A stretch of 64,000 nucleotides of DNA, taken from NCBI GenBank assembly GCA_902778535.1, contig CACYYG010000005.1, positions 1-64,000 of the forward strand. The letters are read 5' to 3'. The DNA is from an uncultured Prevotellaceae bacterium (GTDB lineage Bacteria; Bacteroidota; Bacteroidia; Bacteroidales; Bacteroidaceae). Below the pieces are notes generated by a model. That model was not told the DNA's origin. It made no database searches and worked only from the letters and a program-made list of their open reading frames with translations. A program made the translations under genes and the position numbers. Below, piece by piece: positions 34,483 to 43,035 of this stretch. Within the stretch, counting starts at the first letter, position 1. Each line of letters starts with the position of its first letter.

Positions 34483-37104
34483 ATGGCAAAGAAAGACGGC
34501 GAGCTGACGCCGATGATGAAACAGTTCTTCGACCTGAAGGCAAAGCACCCCGATGCGGTGCTGCTGTTCCGTTGCGGTGACTTCTACGAGACGTACTGCG
34601 AGGATGCCGTTACAGCATCACGCATTCTGGGCATCACCCTGACGAAACGCAACAACGGCTACAATAAAGGCGATGAAATGGCTGGTTTTCCGCATCATGC
34701 GCTCGACACCTATCTGCCAAAGCTCATCCGTGCCGGCAAACGCGTGGCCATCTGTGACCAGTTGGAAGACCCGAAGCTGACGAAGAAGCTGGTGAAGCGC
34801 GGTATCACCGAACTGGTGACACCAGGCGTGGCGCTTTCCGACAATGTGCTGAACTACAAGGAGAACAATTTCCTGGCTTCTGTGCACTTTGGCAAGTCGG
34901 CCTGCGGCGTGGCGTTCCTCGACATCTCTACAGGTGAATATCTCACTGGCGAAGGTACCTACGACTACGTGGAGAAACTGCTTTCCAACTTCCAGCCGAA
35001 GGAAGTCCTGTTTGTGCGAGGCCGCAAGGCAGACTTTGAGCGCTACTTCGGCAACCGCTACTTCACCTTTGAACTCGATGACTGGGTGTATACCGAGCAG
35101 ACAGCGCATCAGAAACTGTTGAAGCACTTTGGCGTAAAGTCGCTGAAGGGCTTCGGCGTGGAGCATCTGAAGAACGGTATCACTGCCGCCGGTGCTATCC
35201 TGCAATATTTAGAGCAGACGCAACACACGCAGTTAGGTCATATCACCCATATCGCGCGCATAGAAGAGGAGAAATATGTCCGATTGGATAAGTTTACTAT
35301 CCGCTCTTTGGAATTATTGCAGCCCATGCAGGACGACGGGCGCTCATTGCTTGACGTCATCGACCGCACCGTGTCGCCGATGGGCAGCCGCCTGTTGCGC
35401 CGATGGGTTGTCTTTCCGCTGAAAGACGAGAAGCCTATCAATGAGCGCTTGGACGTGGTGGACTGCTTCTTCCGCGACCCCGACTTCCGCCAGCTCGTCG
35501 ACGAGCAACTGCACCGCGTGGGCGACTTGGAACGCATCATAGCCAAGGCCAGCGTGGGCAGGGTGTCGCCCCGCGAAGTCTTGCAATTGAGGATTGCGCT
35601 GGAGGCCGTCATGCCCATTAAGGCGGCGTGCAGTGGTATGCAGGAGCAAGCCGTCCTGCAGGGCATCGGCGAGCGCCTCTCATTATGTGAGAGCCTGCGC
35701 GACCGCATCGGACGTGAGCTGACGCCAGAGCCGCCGCAGTTGGTGCAGAAAGGCGGCGTCATCCGCGACGGCGTGAACAAGGAATTAGACGATTTACGCC
35801 ACATTGCCTACAGCGGCAAAGACTACCTGTTGCAGATACAGGAGCGTGAGGCCGCCGAGACGGGCATTCAGAGTCTGAAAATTGGCTATAACAATGTGTT
35901 CGGCTACTACCTTGAAGTGCGCAACACCTACAAGGACAAGGTGCCTGCCGAGTGGGTGCGCAAGCAGACACTGGCGCAGGCCGAGCGCTACATCACACAG
36001 GAGCTGAAGGAGTACGAGGAAAAGATTCTTGGCGCCGAGGATAAGATTCTGGCTTTGGAAACACAGTTGTTCAACGATTTGGTGATGGCCATTCAGGAGT
36101 TTATTCCCCAATTGCAGATCAACGCTACGCTGCTGGCCCGCTTGGATTGTCTGCTGTCGTTTGCGAAGACTGCCGAGGAACACCGCTACATTCGGCCTAT
36201 TCTTGACCAGACAGATGTCATCGACATCAAACAAGGCCGCCATCCCGTCATCGAGACCGAGTTGCCCATCGACGAGCAGTATGTGCCCAACGACATTCTG
36301 TTGGATCAGGACCGTCAGCAGATTATCATCATTACCGGCCCGAATATGGCGGGTAAGAGCGCTTTGCTGCGCCAGACTGCCCTCATCGTCCTCATGGCGC
36401 AGATTGGCTGCTTTGTGCCTGCTGAGAGCGCCCGCATTGGCTTGGTGGACAAGGTTTTTACCCGTGTGGGCGCTTCTGATAATATTTCGTTGGGCGAGTC
36501 GACGTTTATGGTAGAGATGACCGAGGCTTCAAACATCCTCAACAACGTGACGCCGCGCTCGCTTGTGCTGTTCGACGAGTTGGGACGCGGCACATCGACC
36601 TACGACGGCATTTCGATTGCCTGGGCCATTGTGGAGTATCTGCACGAGCAGCCACGGGCGCAGGCCCGCACGCTGTTCGCCACGCATTATCACGAGCTGA
36701 ACGAGATGGAGAAAAACTTCTCACGCATCAAGAACTACAACGTTTCAGTGAAGGAAGTGGATGGCAAGGTTATCTTCCTGCGTAAATTAGAACGGGGCGG
36801 TAGCGAACATTCCTTCGGTATCCACGTGGCTGAGATTGCGGGCATGCCGCGCAGTATTGTGAAACGCGCCAATGTCATTCTCAAACAGTTGGAAGCTGAG
36901 AACGCCGGCGTAGGCAAGGCTGGCAAGCCCATCGGCGAGATTGCCGACACGCGTGAGGGAATGCAACTGAGTTTCTTCCAGCTCGACGACCCCGTGCTCA
37001 TTCAGGTGCGCGACGAGATTCTGGGCCTCGACATCAATAACCTCACGCCTGTAGAAGCGCTGAACAAGCTCAACGACATCAAACGTATTGTATCAGGAAA
37101 GTAA
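34483..37104 (+). CDS. mutS: DNA mismatch repair protein MutS
   Basis: This 873-aa protein is of full length for MutS. The mismatch-probing Phe-X-Glu is in 'RCGDFYETY' (about residue 35). The connector, lever ('[20 protein letters not shown]') and clamp regions follow. The ATPase has Walker A 'GPNMAGKS' (about 619), the signature '[11 protein letters not shown]' and Walker B '[11 protein letters not shown]' (about 694). It detects mispaired bases after replication and recruits MutL. A long hairpin follows the stop. Confidence 0.97.
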   Translation: MAKKDGELTPMMKQFFDLKAKHPDAVLLFRCGDFYETYCEDAVTASRILGITLTKRNNGYNKGDEMAGFPHHALDTYLPKLIRAGKRVAICDQLEDPKLTKKLVKRGITELVTPGVALSDNVLNYKENNFLASVHFGKSACGVAFLDISTGEYLTGEGTYDYVEKLLSNFQPKEVLFVRGRKADFERYFGNRYFTFELDDWVYTEQTAHQKLLKHFGVKSLKGFGVEHLKNGITAAGAILQYLEQTQHTQLGHITHIARIEEEKYVRLDKFTIRSLELLQPMQDDGRSLLDVIDRTVSPMGSRLLRRWVVFPLKDEKPINERLDVVDCFFRDPDFRQLVDEQLHRVGDLERIIAKASVGRVSPREVLQLRIALEAVMPIKAACSGMQEQAVLQGIGERLSLCESLRDRIGRELTPEPPQLVQKGGVIRDGVNKELDDLRHIAYSGKDYLLQIQEREAAETGIQSLKIGYNNVFGYYLEVRNTYKDKVPAEWVRKQTLAQAERYITQELKEYEEKILGAEDKILALETQLFNDLVMAIQEFIPQLQINATLLARLDCLLSFAKTAEEHRYIRPILDQTDVIDIKQGRHPVIETELPIDEQYVPNDILLDQDRQQIIIITGPNMAGKSALLRQTALIVLMAQIGCFVPAESARIGLVDKVFTRVGASDNISLGESTFMVEMTEASNILNNVTPRSLVLFDELGRGTSTYDGISIAWAIVEYLHEQPRAQARTLFATHYHELNEMEKNFSRIKNYNVSVKEVDGKVIFLRKLERGGSEHSFGIHVAEIAGMPRSIVKRANVILKQLEAENAGVGKAGKPIGEIADTREGMQLSFFQLDDPVLIQVRDEILGLDINNLTPVEALNKLNDIKRIVSGK

Positions 37105-37118
37105 TATGTATATTTGCA

Positions 37119-37159
37119 ACGGATGAACACGGAAATAAAGACTTTCCGTGTTCATCCGT
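37119..37159. terminator. Inverted repeat between mutS and typA
   Basis: Perfect 16-bp arms (37119-37134 with 37144-37159) around a 9-base loop lie between the convergent genes. There is no long T-run, so it may be a factor-aided or bidirectional terminator. Confidence 0.6.
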
Positions 37160-37189
37160 ATTCATTCGTTGCATAAGAAAAAGCCGTAG

Positions 37190-38992
37190 CTATGAGCGGC
37201 TGGCCTTCTTGCGCTGGTCGTGGTCGAGGATGGCCTTGCGCATACGCATCGACTTTGGCGTCACTTCTACCAGCTCGTCCTCCTTGATGTACTCTAAGCA
37301 CTCTTCCAAAGACATGATGACCTTCGGGATGACGCGGGCTTTCTCGTCTGAGCCCGAGGCACGCACGTTGGTGAGCTGCTTGGCCTTGCACACGTTGATG
37401 ACGAGGTCGTTGTCGTGCACGTGCTCGCCGACTACCTGTCCATAGTACACCTCCTCGCCTGGGTCGATGAAGAACTTGCCGCGATCCTGCAGCTTGTCGA
37501 TGGCGTAGGCGTATGCCGTACCGGTCTCCAAGGCAATCATCGAACCGTTGACGCGACGCTCAATATCGCCCTTGAACGGCTGATACTCCTTATAGCGGTG
37601 TGCCATGATGGCCTCGCCCTGGCTGGCGGTGAGGACGTTGGTACGCAGGCCGATGATGCCGCGCGAAGGGATGAGAAACTCGATGTTCGTGCGCTCGCCC
37701 TGACTCTCCATGCTCGTCATCTCGCCCTTACGACGTGTCACCATGTCAATCATCTTCGAGGCAAACTCGTCGGGCACGTTGATGGTCAGCTCTTCTATTG
37801 GCTCGCACTTCACGCCATCTATTTCCTTGTAGATGACCTGTGGCTGGCCGACTTGCAGCTCGTAGCCCTCGCGGCGCATGGTCTCGATGAGTACGCTAAG
37901 ATGCAGTACGCCACGGCCGCTGACCACCCATTTATCGGTAGAATCCTCGAATTGTTCCACTCGCAAGGCAAGATTTTTCTCTAATTCGCGCATCAGGCGG
38001 TCATTGATGTGGCGCGAAGTGACGAATTTGCCCTCGCGGCCGAAGAATGGCGAATCGTTGATGGTGAAGAGCATCGACATCGTCGGCTCATCGATGGCGA
38101 TAGGCGGCAGTGGCTCGGGATTCTCCAAGTCGCAGATGGTGTCGCCGATCTCGAATTTCTCTAATCCGATGACGGCGCAGATGTCGCCGCAGTCCACGCT
38201 GTCGGTGCGGTGGTGGCCCATGCCGTCAAACGTGTGCAGCTCCTTCACCTTTGTCTTCTCCATGGAACCGTCGCGATGGGCAATGGTCACCATCTGTCCG
38301 TCGGTCAGGGTGCCACGATGCACACGTCCCACGGCGATGCGTCCCGTGTAGCTGGAGTAGTCGAGCGAGGTGATGAGCATCTGCGTGGTGCCTTCAATCT
38401 GCTGCGGAGCTGGGATGACCTCCACAATCTTGTCTAACAGATAGGTAATATTGTCCGTGGGCTTGTTGTAGTCGGGCCCCATCCAGCCGTTCTTGGCTGA
38501 GCCGTAGACAACGGGGAAATCCAATTGGTCTTCAGTGGCATTGAGTGAGAACATCAGGTCGAACACCATTTCATAGACCTCCTCGGGCCGGCAGTTGGGC
38601 TTGTCCACCTTGTTCACCACCACGATGGGCTTCAGTCCTATCTCCAAAGCCTTCTGCAGCACAAAGCGTGTCTGTGGCATCGGGCCTTCGAAGGCGTCGA
38701 CCAGCAGCAGACAGCCGTCGGCCATGTTCAGCACGCGCTCCACCTCACCGCCGAAGTCTGAGTGTCCCGGCGTGTCGATGATGTTGATTTTCGTGCCCTT
38801 CCAGTTGATACTGACGTTTTTCGAGAGGATAGTAATGCCGCGCTCACGCTCTAAGTCGTTAGCGTCGAGCACCTGGCTGCTGAGGTTCTGTCCCTCACGG
38901 AACAGGTTGCCGGCCAGCATCATCTTGTCTACTAAAGTGGTCTTTCCGTGGTCTACATGCGCAATGATTGCGATATTCCTGATGTCTTGCAT
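37190..38992 (-). CDS. typA: Ribosome-binding GTPase TypA/BipA
   Basis: This 600-aa translational GTPase has G1 '[12 protein letters not shown]' (about 11-22), the switch 'ERERGITIL', G3 'DTPGHSDF' and G4 'NKVDKP'. The EF-G-like domains and the BipA-specific C-terminal domain follow ('[19 protein letters not shown]', '[14 protein letters not shown]'). It acts in ribosome assembly and stress adaptation at the ribosome. It has its own promoter box at 39018-39025. Confidence 0.96.
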   Translation of the reverse strand: MQDIRNIAIIAHVDHGKTTLVDKMMLAGNLFREGQNLSSQVLDANDLERERGITILSKNVSINWKGTKINIIDTPGHSDFGGEVERVLNMADGCLLLVDAFEGPMPQTRFVLQKALEIGLKPIVVVNKVDKPNCRPEEVYEMVFDLMFSLNATEDQLDFPVVYGSAKNGWMGPDYNKPTDNITYLLDKIVEVIPAPQQIEGTTQMLITSLDYSSYTGRIAVGRVHRGTLTDGQMVTIAHRDGSMEKTKVKELHTFDGMGHHRTDSVDCGDICAVIGLEKFEIGDTICDLENPEPLPPIAIDEPTMSMLFTINDSPFFGREGKFVTSRHINDRLMRELEKNLALRVEQFEDSTDKWVVSGRGVLHLSVLIETMRREGYELQVGQPQVIYKEIDGVKCEPIEELTINVPDEFASKMIDMVTRRKGEMTSMESQGERTNIEFLIPSRGIIGLRTNVLTASQGEAIMAHRYKEYQPFKGDIERRVNGSMIALETGTAYAYAIDKLQDRGKFFIDPGEEVYYGQVVGEHVHDNDLVINVCKAKQLTNVRASGSDEKARVIPKVIMSLEECLEYIKEDELVEVTPKSMRMRKAILDHDQRKKASRS

Positions 38993-39017
38993 TGTCGTGT
39001 ACTTCTTAAATCGGCTG

Positions 39018-39025
39018 CAAAATTA
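39018..39025 (-). promoter_or_regulatory. -7 box of typA
   Basis: CAAAATTA reads TAATTTTG on the minus strand, 25 bases upstream of ATG 38992. Confidence 0.55.
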
Positions 39026-39115
39026 GCTATTTTTTTCGAAATAGAATACATTCAGGTAAAAAAAAGGATTATTGGAGGCTTTAAAGCATTGTTTTTCTGA
39101 TTGCGCTTTCACGCA

Positions 39116-39361
39116 TATCTTTGCCTGCCCACCGTAAAGAACGGTAGCTTAAAAACATCAGAATTTGAATTATTTAACATGCAATCACATGCGCATTACA
39201 TATTTTTACAGTAACTTTGCACCGCATTTGGCAGCCCTGTTCCCTTGCAGGCAACGCAGGGTAAACCCTCTGCAAGAAGTAAATAACATCAAATACTCTA
39301 ATATTTTTTAATTTAGCCGGGAGGGGCGTCCATGCGAATGGCCGCCCCTCTTTTAAAAAAG
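39116..39361 (+). promoter_or_regulatory. Structured 5' leader of the SpmA/SpmB-like gene, possible attenuator or riboswitch
   Basis: Two -7 boxes occur: TATCTTTG (39116-39123) and TAACTTTG (39212-39219). After the second, CTTGCAG (39244-39250) can pair with CTGCAAG (39269-39275), enclosing a GGGTAAACCC hairpin. The GCAGGG inside can instead pair with CCCTG at 39235-39239, so two folds exclude each other. A GC-rich hairpin with a T-run follows, just before the gene. The pattern looks like a regulated leader. It does not match any riboswitch class I can recall. Confidence 0.45.
39321..39354 (+). terminator. Terminator-like hairpin 8 bases before the SpmA/SpmB-like start
   Basis: Arms GAGGGGCG/CGCCCCTC plus CCAT/ATGG with one mismatch close a GCGA tetraloop, followed by TTTT (39351-39354). 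The ATG at 39332 lies within the hairpin. The true start is probably 39362, so the hairpin is in the leader and could stop transcription. Confidence 0.65.
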
Positions 39362-40594
39362 ATGGTACTTAACTATATTTGGATAGCGTTTATCGTTGTG
39401 GCCTTCGTCATCGGTTTGGTGAAGCTCGTGTTTTTCGGCGATTACGAAGTGTTCCCTGCGATGAAGGACTCACTCTTTGCACAGGCAGAGACGGCCTTCG
39501 AGATTTCTTTGGGCCTCACGGGCATGTTGTCGCTGTGGCTCGGTGTGATGAAAGTGGGCGAGCGCGGCGGCATCGTCAATGCCCTGGCGCGGTTGCTTAG
39601 TCCTGTCTTCCAAAAACTATTTCCGCAGATACCGAAGGGTCATCCCGTCACTGGCAGCATCTTCATGAATCTCTCGGCTAACATCCTGGGTCTCGACAAC
39701 GCCGCCACGCCGATGGGTCTGAAGGCAATGGAGCAGATGCAGGAGCTGAACACGAAGAAGGATACAGCATCGGACTCGATGATCATGTTCCTTGTGCTCA
39801 ACACCAGCGGCCTGACGCTCATTCCCGTCAGCATCCTCGTCTACCGTGCACAGCAGGGTGCAGCGCAGCCTACCGACGTCTTCGTGCCCATCCTCCTTGC
39901 CACGTTCTTCTCAACGATGGCGGGCATCATCATCACCGCTCTTTATCAGCGCATCAACCTCCTCAACCGCACGCTCATCCTCACCCTTGGCGGACTGTGC
40001 GTGGCGGTGGCTGCCCTGATGTGGGGCCTGACGCGCTTGGACAGCGTCACGATGAATCTGGTCAGCGTGTCGACAGCCGACATCATGCTTATCACCATCA
40101 TTGTGATTTTCATCCTGGCGGGTATGCGCAAGAAGGTGAACTGTTACGACGCTTTCATCGAGGGTGCGAAGGAAGGTTTTCAGACTGCTGTACGCATCAT
40201 CCCTTATTTGGTGGCCATCCTTGTGGCCGTGGGCCTGTTCAGGGCCAGCGGTGCCATGGACGCGCTTATCGATGGCTTGAGCTGGTGCGTGGCCGCTATC
40301 GGCATCGACACTGATTTCGTGGGCGCCCTGCCTACGGCACTGATGAAGCCGCTCTCGGGAGGCGGTGCCCGCGGCATGATGGTGAATGCCATGCAGGAGT
40401 ATGGCGCCGACAGCTTCGTAGGCCGGTTGAGCTGTATCTTCCAGGGCAGCACCGACACCACGTTCTATATCCTTGCTGTCTATTTCGGCAGTGTAGGCAT
40501 TCGCTATACGCGACACGCAGTCACCTGCGGTCTTTTTGCTGATCTTGTCGGCATTGTGGCCGCGATTTTTATAGCGTATATGTTCTTTGGGTAG
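39362..40594 (+). CDS. SpmA/SpmB-like (nucleoside-recognition domain) membrane protein
   Basis: This 410-aa inner-membrane protein is a fusion of two 'Gate' (nucleoside recognition) domains, equivalent to SpmA plus SpmB of Bacillus. Motifs are 'SLWLGVMKVGERGGIV', 'NLSANILGLDNAATPMGLKA' and 'LPTALMKPLSGGGARGMM', with 'STDTTFYILAVYFG' near the end. About ten membrane segments are seen. In Bacillus the pair is needed for spore maturation; Bacteroidota do not form spores, so here it is probably a transporter of unknown substrate. ATG 39362 ('MVLNYIW') is preferred over 39332, which lies inside a hairpin. The stop is five bases before the 9-nt repeat array. Confidence 0.85.
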   Translation: MVLNYIWIAFIVVAFVIGLVKLVFFGDYEVFPAMKDSLFAQAETAFEISLGLTGMLSLWLGVMKVGERGGIVNALARLLSPVFQKLFPQIPKGHPVTGSIFMNLSANILGLDNAATPMGLKAMEQMQELNTKKDTASDSMIMFLVLNTSGLTLIPVSILVYRAQQGAAQPTDVFVPILLATFFSTMAGIIITALYQRINLLNRTLILTLGGLCVAVAALMWGLTRLDSVTMNLVSVSTADIMLITIIVIFILAGMRKKVNCYDAFIEGAKEGFQTAVRIIPYLVAILVAVGLFRASGAMDALIDGLSWCVAAIGIDTDFVGALPTALMKPLSGGGARGMMVNAMQEYGADSFVGRLSCIFQGSTDTTFYILAVYFGSVGIRYTRHAVTCGLFADLVGIVAAIFIAYMFFG

Positions 40595-40599
40595 ATTTC

Positions 40600-40707
40600 G
40601 TAGGTGTGGTAGGTTGAGTAGGTTAGGTAAGGAAAGACCTACAAAACCTACCACACCTACAAAACCTACTACACCTACCACACTTACAAAACCTACTAAA
40701 AAACCTC
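40600..40707. repeat. Upstream 9-nt-period inverted array
   Basis: Three GTAGGTNNN units and a GTAAGG end, a four-base AAAG turn, then seven ACCTACNNN units form an array with exact 9-nt period. It ends six bases before the four-helix-bundle start. The same plan is seen downstream at 41275-41386. Confidence 0.9.
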
Positions 40708-40713
40708 ACTCAC

Positions 40714-41388
40714 ATGAACGAAAACAGAAAAAAGCCCGACAGCTACCGCACCCTCCTCGCTTTCCAGAAAGCAGAGTGCGTCTATGACATCACCTACTAT
40801 TTCATAGAGCACTTCATGGACCGCCTCCGCGACCGCACTGTCGACCAGATGCTGCAGGCTGCACGTTCAGGGAAGCAGAACATTGTAGAGGGATATAGCG
40901 ATGCAGAAGGCTCAACGGAAACGGAGCACAAGCTGACGACAATAGCCAAGGGTAGTCTGGAGGAGTTGAAGGAGGATTATCGCGACTATCTGCGTGTGCG
41001 CCATCTGGAGACCTGGGGGCCGCAGCATGATAAATACCTTGCCTGTCAGCCACGATTCAAGCGGCACAACGACACCGCCTATTATCAGCGTCAGATAACG
41101 GGCCGCACCGACGAGGACATAGCCAACATTGCCCTGATAGTCATTCATCAGACGCTGAGTCTCATCCGTGGCCTCATCGACTGGCAGGACGAGAAGTTCC
41201 TGCGCGAAGGCGGCATCAAGGAGCAGCGCTACCGCGCCCGCACAGAATCACGAGGATATGGCTATGACAGCCAAGGTAGGTTTAGTAGGTTTAGTAGGTC
41301 TGGTAGGGAAATACCTACTTCACCTACTTCACCTACTTCACCTACTACACCTACCACACCTACCTCACCTACCAACCCTACCAAATAA
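40714..41388 (+). CDS. Four-helix-bundle protein (23S rRNA IVS/S23 type) with suffix domain
   Basis: This 224-aa protein begins with a four-helix-bundle region (about 10-110): 'LLAFQKAECVYDITYYFIEH', 'MLQAARSGKQNIVEGY' and 'SLEELKEDYRDYLRVR'. This family is known from proteins encoded within intervening sequences of 23S rRNA and is related to the Avd protein of diversity-generating retroelements. A 'suffix' part (about 110-180, 'NIALIVIHQTLSLIRGLIDW') follows. The last 35 residues (SRFSRSGREIPTSPTSPTSP...) are simply the translation of a 9-nt repeat array. A matching array lies just upstream. The flippase gene starts three bases after the stop. The biochemical role is unknown; RNA or nucleic-acid binding is likely from the basic helices and family. 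Confidence 0.85.
   Translation: MNENRKKPDSYRTLLAFQKAECVYDITYYFIEHFMDRLRDRTVDQMLQAARSGKQNIVEGYSDAEGSTETEHKLTTIAKGSLEELKEDYRDYLRVRHLETWGPQHDKYLACQPRFKRHNDTAYYQRQITGRTDEDIANIALIVIHQTLSLIRGLIDWQDEKFLREGGIKEQRYRARTESRGYGYDSQGRFSRFSRSGREIPTSPTSPTSPTTPTTPTSPTNPTK
41275..41386. repeat. Downstream 9-nt-period inverted array inside the four-helix-bundle ORF
   Basis: Three GTAGGTNNN units and GTAGGG, a four-base AAAT turn, then eight ACCTACNNN-type units repeat the plan of the upstream array. The array is translated as the C-terminus of the four-helix-bundle protein and ends at its stop codon. Confidence 0.9.
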
Positions 41389-41391
41389 CCC

Positions 41392-42837
41392 ATGCCATCA
41401 TTAAAATCTTTAGCCAAAGACACGGCCATCTACGGACTTTCGAGCATCATCGGCCGTTTTCTGAACTACCTGTTAGTGCCACTCTACACGGCGAAGCTTA
41501 CCGCTGCGTCAGGCGGCTATGGCATCATTACCAATATGTATGCGCTGACGGCGCTGATACTGGTGCTGCTCACTTTCGGCATGGAGACCACGTTCTTCCG
41601 CTTTGCCAACAAGGAAGGCGAGAACCCGCAACGTGTCTTCTCCACGGCGCTCATCGGTGTCAGCAGTGCCGCCACGCTGTTCTTCGTTGCCGTGCTGCTG
41701 TTCATTACACCGGTGAGCCGCTTCTTAGGCTATGAGCAGACGCCGCAGTACGTATGGGTGATGGCGCTCGCCGTTTCAGTCGATGCTATCCGTGCCCTTC
41801 CTTTTACTTATCTGCGCCAGCAGAAAAAGGCCGTGAAGTTCGCTGCTTTGCAACTGCTGAACATCGCCATCAACATTGCGTTGAACCTCATCTATTATGT
41901 TGCAATGGACGGCCACGACCCGGGATATGCCTTCTACATCAACCTGGTGTGCTCCGTTTTGGTGACGCTCTGCCTCTATCGTGAACTGCTCCAGATGCGC
42001 CACGGCTTCGACAGCCAGCTCATGCGACGTATGCTGGCCTATACGTGGCCTATGGTTCTTCTCGGCATTGCCGGCATTCTCAATCAGGTGGCCGACAAAA
42101 TCCTGTTCCCCTTCGTCTACGAAGGCAGCGACATGAAGACGCAGCTGGGCATCTACGGTGCCTGTGTGAAGATAGCCATGATTATGGCAATGATTACCCA
42201 GGCCTTCCGCTATGCCTACGAGCCCTTCGTCTTCGGCAAGACCAAGGACCGCGACAACGACGAGTCGCAGGCTAAGGCCATGAAATACTTCATCATTTTC
42301 ACCCTGCTGGCGTTCCTCTGCGTGATGGGCTGGCTGCCGCTGCTGAAGTATATCATTGCCTCCGACTACTGGCCCGGTCTGCGTGTCGTGCCCATCGTCA
42401 TGGCTGCCGAAATCATGTTCGGCATCTATTTCAACCTCTCTTTCTGGTATAAGCTCGACGACAAGACATGGTGGGGCGCCATCTTCAGCGGTGCCGGCTG
42501 CCTTGTGCTTGTGCTCACCAACGTGCTCTTCGTGCCGCGCTACGGCTATATGGCCTGCGCGTGGGCCGGTTTTGCAGGCTATGGCGTGGCTATGACGCTG
42601 AGTTACCTCGTCGGTCAGAAGGAGCATCCCATCCGCTATCCCATGCAGGACATCGGCTATTACACCATTATTGCCCTGGCCTCGTGGCTCAGCATGGACT
42701 ATTTTGCCGACATCCTGCCGACGTGGGGTTCGCTCATCTACAACACGCTGGTCATCTCGTGCTTCGTGTCTATCATCATCAGAAAAGACTTTCCACTCAG
42801 TGGTTTGCCGGTGGTGGGCAAATATTTCAGGAAATAG
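41392..42837 (+). CDS. MOP-superfamily polysaccharide flippase (Wzx-like)
   Basis: This 481-aa inner-membrane protein has 12-14 membrane segments and starts 'LAKDTAIYGLSSIIGRFLNYL', typical of the oligosaccharide flippase family. 'NLIYYVAMDGHDPGYAFYINL' and 'RYAYEPFVFGKTKDRD' fit Bacteroidales members. It probably moves lipid-linked sugars across the inner membrane, but no glycosyltransferase cluster is near, so the substrate is unknown. It begins three bases after the four-helix-bundle gene, and the 9-nt array lies just before its start, which may affect its expression. Confidence 0.9.
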   Translation: MPSLKSLAKDTAIYGLSSIIGRFLNYLLVPLYTAKLTAASGGYGIITNMYALTALILVLLTFGMETTFFRFANKEGENPQRVFSTALIGVSSAATLFFVAVLLFITPVSRFLGYEQTPQYVWVMALAVSVDAIRALPFTYLRQQKKAVKFAALQLLNIAINIALNLIYYVAMDGHDPGYAFYINLVCSVLVTLCLYRELLQMRHGFDSQLMRRMLAYTWPMVLLGIAGILNQVADKILFPFVYEGSDMKTQLGIYGACVKIAMIMAMITQAFRYAYEPFVFGKTKDRDNDESQAKAMKYFIIFTLLAFLCVMGWLPLLKYIIASDYWPGLRVVPIVMAAEIMFGIYFNLSFWYKLDDKTWWGAIFSGAGCLVLVLTNVLFVPRYGYMACAWAGFAGYGVAMTLSYLVGQKEHPIRYPMQDIGYYTIIALASWLSMDYFADILPTWGSLIYNTLVISCFVSIIIRKDFPLSGLPVVGKYFRK

Positions 42838-42887
42838 TGCTTACAATTTGTTACAGAAATGCTCAGAAAACAGCCCGAATACATGCA

Positions 42888-42970
42888 TAAAAAAATCGAT
42901 CGATAGATTTTTTCAAAAGGCATTGACTTTTTTCAAAAAACCATTGACTTTTGAAAAAATACATATATGT
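42888..42970. repeat. CGATAG-family repeat
   Basis: An ATCGATCGATAGATTTTTTC unit is followed by two 'cattgactttt' units. The 'atcgatagattttttcaaaa' string is identical to that at 21361-21380, and 'caatgc' motifs occur at both places. It lies in the 198-base gap before the S46 gene, which otherwise holds no gene. Confidence 0.75.
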
Positions 42971-43035
42971 TTTTTTTCGTGAGTCATTTGCTTACAATTC
43001 ATAACAGGATATTTTTAATAAAAACAAATACAAAA

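Noticed and set aside
39227-39290. Known preQ1-type riboswitch
   Set aside because: The GGGTAAACCC and A-rich tail are loosely similar, but the conserved GGTTC core is absent.
39332-39361. Start of the SpmA/SpmB-like gene at ATG 39332
   Set aside because: The ten extra residues come from the terminator-like hairpin; relatives start at the 'MVLNYIW' type sequence, so ATG 39362 is preferred.
40600-41388. Diversity-generating retroelement
   Set aside because: The four-helix-bundle protein resembles Avd, but no reverse transcriptase or template/variable repeat pair is present in the window.
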